From contig VWYX01000219.1 in the NCBI GenBank assembly GCA_013396525.1, positions 620,001 through 684,000 of the forward strand: DNA of 64,000 nt, given 5' to 3'. The notes below the pieces were generated by a model. It saw nothing but the letters and a program-made list of their open reading frames with translations. It had not been told where the DNA came from and made no database searches. Below are positions 44,101 through 53,049 of the stretch, piece by piece. The first letter of the stretch is position 1. Every line of letters starts with the position of its first letter. A program made the position numbers and the translations under genes. The DNA is from Chaetorhynchus papuensis. Lineage: Eukaryota; Chordata; Aves; Passeriformes; Rhipiduridae.

Positions 44101-44379
44101 CGCCTTCTGGTCGAACTCTCGGCCGTGGATGATCCGCATCTGCTTGAGGAAGGTGGACTTGCCGCTCTCGCCGGCGCCCAGCAGCAGGATCTTGACGAGG
44201 CGGCGCACGGCGCGCCGCTCCCGGGCCAGCATCGCGTCGATCTCCCGGCTGCGCCGCCGCGCCTCCCGCTCGGCATCGCGGCTCCGCTCCTTGCCGTCCC
44301 TCCGCGGCTGCTCCCCGGCGCGGCCCGCGGCCTCGGCCGGCAGCAGGCAGCGGCTCAGGGTGCGCACCACGCCGGACAT
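10610..44379 (-). CDS. GNA12: G protein alpha-12 subunit, whole gene (4 coding exons)
   Basis: The four exons join to a 385-residue G-alpha protein; the human protein, recalled from memory, has 381. Seen: phosphate-binding loop GAGESGKS at residues 68-75, switch I arginine R209 and T212, switch II DVGGQ with catalytic Q235, guanine-specificity motif NKMD at 300-303, and TTA (the TCAT-loop equivalent) at 355-357. The N-terminus starts MSGVVRTLSRC, with Cys11 at the known palmitoylation position. The C-terminus ends IMLQ, without the cysteine four residues from the end that pertussis toxin modifies. The G12/13 family binds GTP at the inner plasma membrane and signals from receptors to RhoGEFs and Rho. 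The N-terminus identifies alpha-12 rather than alpha-13. The coding span joins 44379-44059, 32424-32209, 12198-12148 and 11179-10610. Every intron is GT-AG and phase 0. Confidence 0.97.
11180..12147 (-). other. GNA12: GNA12 intron 3
   Basis: 968 bp, with a GTAAGA donor and a CTTTTGCAG acceptor. No repeat or ORF of note. Confidence 0.95.
12148..12198 (-). CDS. GNA12: GNA12 coding exon 3, 51-bp small exon (residues 180-196)
   Basis: A 17-codon exon encodes GESVKYFLDNLDRIGQL, the last helical-domain segment before switch I. The acceptor is CTTTTCCACAG and the donor GTAAGA. It is phase 0 at both ends, so skipping it would keep the reading frame but remove the segment that leads into switch I. 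It is separated by 20.0 kb from exon 2 and by 968 bp from exon 4. Confidence 0.96.
13551..13571. repeat. T8-G13 homopolymer junction
   Basis: Eight T are followed by thirteen G, then AAGGGG. Homopolymers like this are prone to length error and polymorphism. Confidence 0.85.
14975..15038. repeat. Imperfect TA/CA microsatellite
   Basis: Alternating purine-pyrimidine DNA with CACACA, ATATA and ACACAC stretches within intron 2. Confidence 0.7.
22044..22062. repeat. TCC trinucleotide microsatellite
   Basis: About six TCC units in a row (GAG/GGA on the other strand) within intron 2. Confidence 0.85.
23053..23616 (-). other. 187-codon ORF inside GNA12 intron 2, function unknown
   Basis: An uninterrupted ATG-to-stop frame on the GNA12 sense strand, in AT-rich DNA. 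The product would have two hydrophobic segments (about residues 64-82 and 124-142), several cysteines in the first 60 residues and a lysine-rich end (LEKKKQ). I recognise no family. A rough estimate, assuming about 5-6% stop codons, is that a frame this long is expected less than once in 64 kb, so chance is quite possible. No splice sites or promoter support it. Confidence 0.15.
32209..32424 (-). CDS. GNA12: GNA12 coding exon 2 (residues 108-179)
   Basis: This 216-bp exon sits between a CTTTAG acceptor and a GTGAGT donor. It encodes 72 residues, from GCRVLVDARDKLGIPWQ to RRSEYQL. This is most of the alpha-helical domain that covers the nucleotide in G-alpha proteins. Length and phase (0 at both ends) match the neighbouring exons exactly. 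It closely matches the mammalian protein as I recall it, with conservative changes such as EYQL for EFQL. Confidence 0.97.
32721..32760. repeat. Two-copy 20-bp tandem duplication
   Basis: The unit GAAAAGTGTCTGGGAATTAA is followed by a copy with a single T-to-C difference. It lies about 300 bp upstream of exon 2 in sense orientation. Confidence 0.9.
37014..37047. repeat. Hairpin with perfect 14-bp arms and 6-nt loop
   Basis: The arm TACTACTGGGTCTG (37014-37027) is followed by the loop AGATCA and the exact reverse complement (37034-37047). It lies in GNA12 intron 1. The stem is too short for a typical microRNA precursor, and no longer pairing is evident outside it. Confidence 0.85.
44059..44379 (-). 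CDS. GNA12: GNA12 coding exon 1 (residues 1-107)
   Basis: The start codon at 44379-44377 follows GCCGCC, a good Kozak context, and begins the family-typical MSGVVRTLSRC. The exon carries a basic, arginine-rich N-terminal helix (about residues 28-60), which in G-alpha proteins contacts beta-gamma and the membrane, then the P-loop at 68-75. It ends ILK followed by the donor GTGAGG. The linker at about residues 17-32 is the part least like mammals. From memory, the end of the exon differs from human at three positions (FRATIYENILK here). The exon lies inside the CpG island, so long open frames on the opposite strand here are composition artefacts. Confidence 0.97.
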
Positions 44380-44404
44380 GGCGGCGGCGGCCCGGCCGGA
44401 GCGC

Positions 44405-44830
44405 TCACAACGCCGCCGCCGAGACCCCGAGCTCCGCCAGCATCGGGCGGAGGCCGCCGAGACGCTGCGACCGGGAGGAGGAGCAGCCGCAGCCGGGGGC
44501 TACGGGCCGGGACCGCCCATTCCCCGCTCCGGCTCGACGGAGGGAGGGAGAGGCCGGCCGGGGGAGGGGTGGGGGCGGCGGGGCGCGGCCCGCAGGCCCT
44601 GCCCGGGGAGGGGTCGCGACCGCCCCGCGCCGCTCCGAAGGGGGTGCACGGGGCCGGGGGCGGCGGGAGGCGCCCGGAGCCCTCGGCGCGGGGTCGCGGC
44701 GGTGCCGCGGCGGGGCGGGGGACGCACGGCCCCGGCCCCTTACACAGCGAGCACCGCCGCCCGCGGGGGGAGGAGCCCGCGCCTCCCTTACTGGGCCACA
44801 GCGCTGTCGCTCAACACCCCCGTCCTCCAA
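44405..44830 (-). other. Upstream ORFs in the GNA12 5' leader region
   Basis: A 141-codon frame runs from an ATG at 44830 to a TGA at 44405, 25 nt before the GNA12 start codon. An internal in-frame ATG at 44443-44441 makes a 12-codon uORF with the same stop. Whether the long frame is in the mRNA depends on the start site. The 12-codon uORF would be included in any leader longer than about 65 nt. The uORF ATG has a poor context (C at -3). The long frame is arginine- and proline-rich, as expected from GC-rich composition alone. Confidence 0.35.
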
Positions 44831-44840
44831 CTGGAGGAGC

Positions 44841-44977
44841 TGGCGGGCGGGGCGGGGCCAATCGGGTGATGCGGCTCAGGGCAAGGCGGGGCGGGCAGTG
44901 CCGGGCGGGGGGCGGGGACAGAGGAGCGAGCACCAATCAGCGGGGAGAGGGCGTGGCCTCGCCACCGGGGGCGGGGC
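44841..44977. promoter_or_regulatory. GC-box and CCAAT-box cluster
   Basis: Several GGGCGG/GGGGCGGGG motifs (Sp/KLF sites) lie between 44844 and 44977. Two CCAAT boxes sit at 44858-44862 and 44933-44937 (the second as ACCAATCAG, a strong NF-Y context). This is the likely core upstream region of the GNA12 promoter. A third CCAAT, on the minus strand, is at 45043-45047. Confidence 0.6.
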
Positions 44978-45018
44978 CTGAGGGACGGAGGGAGGAGGCG
45001 GGAGCACCGCCCGGTGAG

Positions 45019-45057
45019 TGACGTCATGCCGTGCCCCGTGCTATTGGCGTGACGTCA
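45019..45057. promoter_or_regulatory. Pair of palindromic CRE sites (TGACGTCA)
   Basis: Perfect 8-bp cAMP-response elements lie at 45019-45026 and 45050-45057, 31 bp apart, with an inverted CCAAT between them (45043-45047). CREB/ATF factors bind this palindrome. Its presence in a CpG island next to a CCAAT box suggests real promoter function, possibly for a divergent transcript. Confidence 0.65.
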
Positions 45058-45197
45058 CGGCGCGCCCGGGATGGCGTGCGGGGAGCGGCGGCGGCGGCGG
45101 GGCCCGGGCGGGCGGTCCCGGGACGGTGTCTGTGGGTGCGGGGAGAACCCAGCGGGGTTCGTTCCCACCAGAGTGACCGAGCAGCCAGGTCATGCAG

Positions 45198-45229
45198 TGA
45201 CGTAGAGAAAGGTGTCATCGCTGACGTCA
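45198..45229. promoter_or_regulatory. Third palindromic CRE and a CRE half-site
   Basis: A CRE-like TGACGTAG is at 45198-45205 and a perfect TGACGTCA at 45222-45229, at the outer edge of the CpG island. Together with the pair at 45019-45057, four CRE-type motifs occur within 211 bp. Confidence 0.6.
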
Positions 45230-45850
45230 TCAGCGAACACATGTGCATGGCACTGCAGCCTCCGCAGATCCTTACTCAGGGATTTGTCTCCACAGACGCG
45301 GCTGCCCCTGGCACCTGATCGCGAGTGGATCCAGCCTCTCCTCTGGCATCCAAAATCCAACACCCAGGGTGAACCTGCTCCCATGGGATGCTTCAGTCCT
45401 TGGCTGACATGGGGTGTAATTCCTTGCAAACACACTGGAGCAAACCAGTGCTGGGCTGATGGTGAGGTGGGGATTAAAGTATCAAAGTACATGTTTGAAA
45501 GAAAATCCCCCTGGTCTCGTGGTTAGGTACTGGAGAGAAAAAAACCATTTTGGGAAGCAGCTGGTGTGTGATCACCGAGCAGTGGCTGGGATCCCAGACC
45601 TTCTGGCTGCAGAATGAAATCATAAAAGACAGTCACATGTCCTCTGTTCTCTGAGATTATTTGTCCTTTTTGCATTGCTTCTGTCTGTACTTCCAATTAT
45701 TTATGCCATAAACATCTATTCCAGTTTAAGTTTGCAATAATTTATCCTCCCCAGACTTGCCCCTATCCAAACACCGGGGCAAGTGACACAAGTAGTGAGA
45801 GCTGAGGGAAACTACTAGGATGACTGGGATTTCACAGAATATTAAGGATG
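45230..45850. other. Intergenic DNA between promoter and first CR1
   Basis: The sequence falls back to AT-richer DNA after the CpG island. No exon, repeat or ORF that I can support. Confidence 0.5.
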
Positions 45851-46178
45851 CTGAGAATCACAGAACGGTTTGAGTTGGAAAGGACCTTAGAGATCATCTC
45901 ATTCCCCCCCCCCCGCCATGGGCCGGGACACCTTCTCCTATCCCAGGTTGCTCCAAGTCTTGTCTAACCTGACCTTGGACACTTCCAGGCATGGAGCAGC
46001 TGCAACTTCTGTGGGCAACCTGTGCCAGGGCCTTCCCACCCTCACAGGGAAGAATTTCTTCCCCATATCCAATTTAACTCTACCTCTCTTCACCTTAAGG
46101 CCATTCCCCCTTGTCCTTTCACCACAATCCCCTATCAGAGGTTCCTCCCCAGCCTCCTTGTAGGCATTGAGACATCTC
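45851..46178 (-). mobile_element. CR1 LINE 3' fragment
   Basis: The plus strand shows the reverse complement of the familiar CR1 3' end: the remnant AGAATCACAGAA, then TTGGAAAGGACCTTAGAGATC, GCCATGGGCCGGGACACC and CCATTCCCCCTTGTCC. This is a typical 5'-truncated copy of about 330 bp, with the 3' end at about 45851. An expanded C run lies at about 45905-45914. CR1 is the dominant LINE family in birds and reptiles. Confidence 0.93.
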
Positions 46179-48859
46179 AAAAAGTCAGGGAGTCACAGAT
46201 TTAAAAGAAAAACAGTTAAAGAAATCCTTTCATGGAAGTGAGAATCCTGTGTGAGGATCAATCCCACTGAGATGCTATTGTCAACTCTTTCCCAAAGAAC
46301 AAGTGGTTTTCCCCCTGGCAAGAAGAGAGATTTCAGAACACATTTAGGTATTGGAGATTTCAGGAGACCAGCACAAGACTCTTAGTCCTGAGCCATTCAC
46401 TACAGAAGCTTTCTCGAACAGTTTCATTGTCACCCTTCAGTTGCAGTTTGAGACTCAGGAGCAGCTCATTCCACCCATAAAATGCTGCTGTAGTTCAGAA
46501 GTTTCCCACTGGATGTCATGATTGCCCCGCCAGAACCCAGTAACACCGGCGGGATGGAGACAAACAACCCAAACCCGAACCCCCGTTCTCCGATTTTCGC
46601 AACAGCTGAGCACTCGGGACTCCCGCTGGAATCCACAGATGTGAAACTGCCTGGAAATCAGGCCCTGTGGAACAGTGGAGTGCCCAGATTGGCGTTTTCT
46701 GATCAGCTCGGTTTCTCCTGCCCCACTGGCTTTTTCTGTGCCCCACTTGAGGTCCTCTTCTGACTTGTGAGGTGCTGAGGGGTTTTGGCAGAGAGTTCAG
46801 TAACTTTGAAGTCCAACTCCAGCAACAGACCTGCTTCATGTGGCAGAGGGAAATTGTGGTATACAATAAACTAATCAAATAAATCAGTTGCCAGACGTCC
46901 TTAGTTCTCCATGCATTCATCCATGAAAGCAGCTTTCAACAGCTCCCGTCTAATTGTCAAAAGGAAAAGGTCCACCCCTCCCTCTCTCCATCCCCCGCAG
47001 CTCTGTTGTTCCTCATGGAATCATTGGGGAGCCGCTCCCGGAGCAGGACAAAGCAGAATTCTGTTTGCTCCTGCAGCTCGGCAGCAGCTGGGGCTGGTGC
47101 TGTGCCCAGGGCCCGGGCAGGGCTCGCAGCCACACGGGACAATCCCCACTGATGGCCCTGCAGGAGGGGAAAGCGGCCCTGAGGAGATACAGGTTTGTAC
47201 TCAGCCTCGGAGAATTCCCTTTCCCCCTTTATTATCTGCCCAGCTCTGTGCTTCAAGATTTCTGGTTCATCTCCCTTTGGGAGATGAAAAGTCCCTTTGG
47301 GCTTAGACTGAAATTAAAACAAATTATATTGGTACAAAATAAAAGAAATCAACATCAATTGCTTCATTTTTCTATTATTTTACTTTCTCAGTTTTTCATT
47401 TTTCCCATTTTTTTTTCTATTTCCACTCTGTTTTCTTCTTCCCTATCTCTGTTTCTTTCTGTAACTCCTGTTCTCTCTCTGCTGATTGTGCAGCTGCTTC
47501 TATTCCTCCTTCTTTCATCTCCCCCAGAGAGAGGGAAAAGACTAAAATATGGAAGAAAACAGAGAACTGGAGGATAGGAAGACAGGGCCATTGAGCGCAA
47601 CATTATTTCCATTTGCCCCCTTGGCTACGCACAACTGAATTATGAGCAGAAAGATGGGGAGCTCTTGGAGGAAAGGGTGGGGAATAAACTTCTGGGGCTC
47701 TGGCCCTGAGGACATGTGCAGATTAAAGCTGGGAAGGTGTCTGGCAGCTGGAGAAGGCAGTGGGCTGCTTGTGCTTGAGGACCTGACTGCAGATGGGAGT
47801 GACAGGAGGAGGCCCAGTGGGAAGGAGCTGCTGCCTCTCGAGCTGAGGGTGCAGCTGCTGGACCATGTATTAAAAACTGTTTGCCCACGCCTGGGACATG
47901 GCTGCTGTTTCCCTGAGTGTCACCAGACACCAGCACTGCCGGGAAGAACATTTTGCTCAGTGAAATTGGGAAGCAAATAAACGACAAGGAGGATTTGCCC
48001 CCACTGCAGTAGTAGCACCTTGCAGCAATACCAGAGCTACTGCAAATGCAATCAAAACTCCAGAGCTTCGGCAAGAAACTGGAGATCTTAACAGGACAGC
48101 AGGGAAAGGTGTGCAGTGATGGAATCACCCAAGGGGATAAATCACCCTCCTTGTGCTGGGTGAGCAAACTGAGTCAGAACATTGAACTGTTGCTACCACA
48201 GGGCAGGTGCACTCCTGGCTTAGCCTGGGTGATTTGAAGATGTCTGGGCCCTTGAATTGCTCATTGTGCATTCAGGCAGCAAAGCTGGTAGATCTGAAGA
48301 GCATTTATGATCTAAACTCCTTTCGCTGCTTCTCTGTTGAGACTGTGACTCTCTTTGCCTGAGGAGGTGCTGGAGTTTATGTGCACTTCAAGCCTTACCT
48401 AAGCTGGTAGTTCTGTCGTGTTAAAAGTGCCATGTTCTGCTTATTGCATTCTCGAGGTTTTATATGGCTTTTTCAATGGCCTTCTCTCTGCACACTCCCC
48501 ATGGCAGAATGAAAAAGTGGCGAGAGGCAAAGGGAATAACATTCTCTTGCAGAGGAATGAACAAGAGCAGTTCAAACAGATCAACCATTTTCTAGCAACA
48601 TCATTAAGTATATGGGAACCTTCTGCTACTAAAGTTTTTTTTTTTTTGCTGTAGGTATTGAACCCTTGGCTGGTTGTTATCTGCAAGACTTTATGATCCC
48701 TACTCTGTTCTCTTTCTGAGAGATCCCAATTTTTTGAAGTGCTTGCAGTCTTAAAACTCATGAAGCCAAAGAAAACTGAAGTCGTTTGGTACCTCTCAAG
48801 AAAAAATCCACTTACTGGTGAATTTGTATCTCAGAATTTGCCTTGTCCCTTTTAATGCC
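46179..48859. other. Intergenic DNA with a pyrimidine-rich tract
   Basis: No confident exon. Two open frames (plus strand 46954-47577, minus strand 47640-48167) resemble no family I know. The plus-strand frame is lengthened by a pyrimidine-rich tract, which rarely contains stop codons. Confidence 0.4.
47361..47525. repeat. Pyrimidine-rich tract of about 165 bp
   Basis: The plus strand is mostly T and C here (TTTTTCATTTTTCCC, TTTCTTTCTG, CTCTCTCTGC and similar), with few purines. Such tracts bind PTB-like proteins in RNA or can form triplex DNA; neither is shown here. Confidence 0.7.
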
Positions 48860-49232
48860 ACTGGAAGGGCTGAGAGAACTGGGTTTGTTCAGCCTTGAGA
48901 GAAGGCTGAGGGGAGAACTTACCACCATGTTCCAGTATTTAAAGAGTGGTTAAAAAGAAGATGGAGACTCCCTTTTTACCAGGAGTCACATGGAAAAGGT
49001 AGGGGGAATGGGTACAAGTTATTCCTGGGGAGATTCTGATTGGACACAAGAGGAAAATTTGTCACAATGATCTCAGAGAATTGGTGGATTCCCCAACATT
49101 GGACACTTTTAAGGTTCACCTGGACAGGGTGCTGGGACATCTTGTCCAGACCAGTCTTTTGCCAAGAAAGGTTGGACCAGATGATCCTTGAGGTCCCTTC
49201 CAACCTGGGGAGGGATCATGATTTCAGTGTAT
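48860..49232 (+). mobile_element. CR1 LINE 3' fragment
   Basis: Recognisable CR1 blocks in order: GGGCTGAGAGAACTGGGTTTG, TTCAGCCTTGAGAGAAGGCTG, GGACAGGGTGCTGGGACATC and AGATGATCCTTGAGGTCCC, then TTCCAACCTGG. Oriented with the 3' end at about 49230. The middle part is diverged and probably carries small deletions. Confidence 0.9.
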
Positions 49233-49774
49233 CCTGATTTTTAATTATATTTTCTTTCCACTTTGATAGCTCTGTGAATACGGAGGCTGCAGAACCTTTG
49301 GTGCAAACTGTTTGTGAGTTCTCTTGCAGTGGATTCTCTTGCAGTGGCCCAGCCCAGCTGCCACCAAGCAGTAAAAATGCCAAATTATGTCAAAGCAATT
49401 ACTCCTGCTTCTCTTATTAAATTGGCAGCCACTATTTTTTCTTTTCCGTGTGGTATTTTCATCTTCTGTCCCACAGAAGACACATTACTCATATACATAA
49501 AGTATGTGAGTCGTGACACTTCATGGAGTTAATTTTCAGTATTTTCAGACTGCTTGACAGCAGCCTGTTCTCCTTCATTACACACCAGCCAGCGAGTGGA
49601 TTAGTTTACTTTCAAAACACAAAACCTCATATTAATCCACAAACAATTAATTATTGAGAGAAGACAAGCATATTTTGAACCCAGCCTGTGACTTTCCTAC
49701 TTATTTCATGCAACGAGGCATGATCTGTGTAATTCCAGGCATGTCCTGCCAAGCATTCTTTGGTTCTTAGTGAA
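49233..49774. other. Intergenic DNA between two CR1 copies
   Basis: No exon or repeat family seen apart from the 16-bp tandem repeat at its start. Confidence 0.5.
49319..49350. repeat. Two-copy 16-bp tandem repeat
   Basis: TTCTCTTGCAGTGG occurs twice in direct tandem, spaced 16 bp. Each copy happens to contain a splice-acceptor-like CTCTTGCAG. Confidence 0.8.
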
Positions 49775-49980
49775 GACTGGATATGAGGAAAAAATCCTTT
49801 CCTATGAGGTCCTGGCACAGGGTGCTCAGAGAAGCTGTGGCTGCCCCATCCCTGGAAGTGTCCAAGGCCAGGTTGGACGGGGTTTGAAGCAGCCTGGGAT
49901 AGTGGAAGGTGTCCCTGCCCATGGAACCTGATGGTCTTTAACGTCCTTTCCTACCCAAACCATTCTGGGACTCTGTGAAG
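49775..49980 (+). mobile_element. CR1 LINE 3' fragment, short
   Basis: CR1 3' blocks: CTGGATATGAGGAAAAA, AGAGAAGCTGTGGCTGCCCC, GTCCAAGGCCAGGTTGGACG, TGGAAGGTGTCCCTGCCCATGG and CCCAAACCATTCTGGGACTC. A short segment after CCCATGG is missing compared with the usual element. Same orientation as the copy at 48860. Confidence 0.92.
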
Positions 49981-50809
49981 TTACTGTGATTACACCCCAG
50001 GATGATGAACCTTGGTTCTGAGAGTGAAGAAAGCTCAGAAATTGAGGTTCTGCTCGAAGGTGTTTCCTCAGAGGGCACAGAACCTGGAGCTGTAAGACCT
50101 CAGTGGGGCTGTCTCAAGTTCTGTGTTCTAAATGTGGGGACACATTCCTGCAGCAAAAGAGACAGAACTGTCCCGGTGCTGGCTCAAGTGTTCTTGGTGT
50201 ACAGAAAAACCTGGCATTGCAGAAAGAACTTAAAAGCAGACCTAAGTCCTGAAAGCATCTGGACCTCTGATTTTGAGTACAGAAGGCTCCAGCAAGAAGT
50301 AGCTTTGTCATTTTAGGTGCATTTTGTTTAGTCATCCATGTCATAAAAAGTCATTGGAAAACAAGATGAGTGACATTAAGAGGGAAAAAAGGGGCACAAA
50401 TTTATAAATTGCACAAACAAAGCCAAAGCCCTGGGAGTAGAACCTCACACATTTGCTGCCAAGCTATGCCCATTTTTTTCTGCATTGTTTTTAAAATGAC
50501 TTTTCATGTGGTGGTGCAGAGCCAAATATCTCCACGGGTAACATGTATCTCCCCAAACTCGTCGGAAATTAGAAAGCCTTAATAAAATTTATGCATGGCT
50601 TGCTATTGCAGTTCCACATCTAAAGGGAAAACAGATGTTCTCTTTAGTTATTCTCTTCATGTCCGAAGGAAAGCTGTTGGTTACAGTTTGTTTTTAAAAA
50701 GGCTGGTGCTGAAAAGGTTACAAATGATGCAATTTTTGCAATCCTGCTCCAAGACTCTGTGAACCTGAATTGCTGAGGTGACACTTGCAGATGCCTGTCA
50801 CCCACTTAC

Positions 50810-50951
50810 CAGCCTCATATTTCTTAACACCTCCACTTGAGGATGAATAAATGGAACAGAGTTCCCAGTATTTGCCTGAGATCACTAACAGGCTGGCGGG
50901 CCAGGCTCCGAGTCCCTTGGCTGAATCCACGGTGAAGTTCCTCAGCCTGGG
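50810..50951 (-). other. Weak candidate exon, minus strand
   Basis: Open in one frame between a CTGAAACCAG acceptor and a consensus GTAAGT donor. It would encode about 47 residues starting PRLRNFTVDSAKGLG and ending KKYEAG, phase 0 to phase 1. An in-frame stop lies just before the acceptor. The acceptor's pyrimidine tract is mediocre. No family recognised. Confidence 0.12.
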
Positions 50952-53011
50952 CTGGTTTCAGAGGTGAGGCAGAACGGATGGATTGTGCATCTGAGAAGCG
51001 TCATTGGACGTGTCACTGAATGGGCCTCTCACGGCTTCAGCAGGAAGAAGGGAAGCCTTGGTTCCTCATCTCCCTCACCTGGCTCCCTGCACTGAGCACA
51101 CGTGCACTCTGCCCACAGCATTCCCCACTCACATTGCAGATGGGCAATCTTCCCTCTTTCCATTTTTACACAAATATTTTCAAGATGTGCAAAAAATGAT
51201 GTCGGCACTTACAGGGAGTGTTTGCCATCTGAAAGAGTTTGTCCCTGCAAACATGGATGCATGCATGCACAAATATCTGAAATTCGTGTTTTACCTTGCA
51301 GATGCGTGTCAAGCACAGAGCCTTTCAAAATGCTAATATTTGTTTCTTTCTACAACATATTTATTCATTGTTCCCTGAACGAAGGTTCTCAAGCCTTCTT
51401 TATTCCTCTGCAGCTACCAAATGGACATTGATATAAAAACCTTCTCCCTATCCACAAAATATGTCCCAAAAGAACAGCAAATGCAGTAAATTGTAGTCAT
51501 TGGTTTAATACCCTTTCTAAGTGTTTATTCAAACAATCCTTTTTAGCCTGTGAATATTCATGGTCTTAACAGATAATATGGAAGATAAACACTTACGCCA
51601 CACCTAAATGTGACGACCAGCTAATTTAGGAATTATTGCTCTACCAAAAATGGAGAAGGAACAGGCTCTGTCACTTAAAGAAACGATAGCAAATGATGCA
51701 AAACGCAGGTGGCAGGAATGCGGAGAAGAGCTGGCAGGAGCTAACCAGATGAGTGATCAGCATTTTATTCAGACAGTGTTTCAGCGTCCACCCGGAGGAG
51801 ATTAAGTATCCTGTCCTCTCAGTGCAGAGAAGGAGAAATAAATCAGGTTTTACCACAAGTAGGGTGGCAGGGAGTTAATTAGGAATGGAAAAAATATATT
51901 TCAGTTTGAAAAGGAATAAAAAATGGAGAAACGAAGGAACTAAAATACACTGAAAACATGTTGGAACCCACCTGGGAGGCTGACTGAGAATCCTGCCCGG
52001 GGATCTGCAGCCACAGGGGACTGACACAACAGGTGATGCCGACAGCTCTCTGAAAGCTGCACTCCAACAGCCAAATGCTGCTGCTCTGAGTTGTTATATG
52101 AGAGCAGACATTTCCCATAGCCTGTCTCATGTCAGAGTCTTTCCAACCACAAAGCGTAGAAAGAAGGCAAGGTTGAATAAAGAAATAAAAGAACCTTCAT
52201 TTTCTTCTTAATGTAGTTTTTAAAAACCACAACCCTTGTTAAAGTCAACAGGAATTTGCTCCACATCTCTTCTAATTTGCCTCCCAGGATTTGTGCAAAA
52301 CTGGAAGATGACAGATTCTACTATTAGAACAAGCAAAACTACACCAGAAAATTAGCAGAAGCCACAAGCAGCAGAACAGTGGTGAAACCACCTTATTGCC
52401 CTGTGTTCAGTGATTTCCATTAATGATTTAACAGTAAAGGTCAATTAAATGAGTGGTAGATGCTGATACCCGCTGGCCGTGGCTCTGCTCTGTGCTGTTG
52501 GAGCCCATGGATACGGATATGCTAAAGCAGGAACAGCTTCCAAAGGCAATGCACCATCTCCCCCCGGCCTGATCCGAGGTTAGATGTGCCTGGGGCACGT
52601 TCCTCTGCTCCTAATGAGGACCAGTTCCAAACTAAGGCTGCCAGTCCCCTTCTGTCAGCTGAAGGACAGTGTTTCTAGGAGGGGTAAAGGCTTCTGTATC
52701 CCTCTGGGATTAAACCCCGGGTACCAGGGGGTTTGGGGCATGTTGCCTTGCAGGAGGCAAAGTCCTGGCTGTCAGCTGAGGGGTGACACACACCTCTGTG
52801 GAAAATGGCACAGGGCCTGCTCCATGCCATTCCAGAGCCCTTCTTGCCAGGAATGCCGTAGGCTGCAGGTCACTGCTCAAGAGGAAAGACTTGGATGTGA
52901 ATGAATGCATGAACATGGCTTCTGGCTGAAATATTTAATCAATGCGGACGTGCCACCAGTGAATATCAACATTCCTCATTTTGGGTAAAAGCTGGGAGTC
53001 ACATTCCAACA

Positions 53012-53049
53012 ATATATTCAGAAAGCATCGATATATTCAGATTGCATCG
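53012..53049. repeat. Two-copy 19-bp tandem repeat
   Basis: ATATATTCAGAAAGCATCG is followed directly by a copy with two differences. Confidence 0.85.

Larger units (their letters stand above)
43800..45180. promoter_or_regulatory. GNA12: CpG island promoter of GNA12
   Basis: A very GC- and CpG-rich block covers exon 1, the 5' leader and the upstream region, in sharp contrast to the AT-rich DNA on both sides. There is no TATA box near the likely start, and GC boxes and CCAAT boxes are present, as in broad housekeeping-type promoters. A CGG repeat lies at about 45085-45100. The transcription start cannot be fixed from sequence; roughly 44450-44850 is likely. Confidence 0.85.

Noticed and set aside
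44078..45021. Plus-strand frames of 263 and 298 codons opposite GNA12 exon 1
   Set aside because: They lie in the CpG island, where AT-rich stop codons are scarce. Their sequence is the complement of exon 1 and the GC-rich promoter.
46954..47577. 207-codon plus-strand frame
   Set aside because: The second half is the pyrimidine-rich tract, which cannot easily contain stop codons. The first half resembles no protein I know.
47640..48167. 175-codon minus-strand frame
   Set aside because: Low-complexity serine-rich translation without splice sites or recognisable domains. A plus-strand frame overlaps it.
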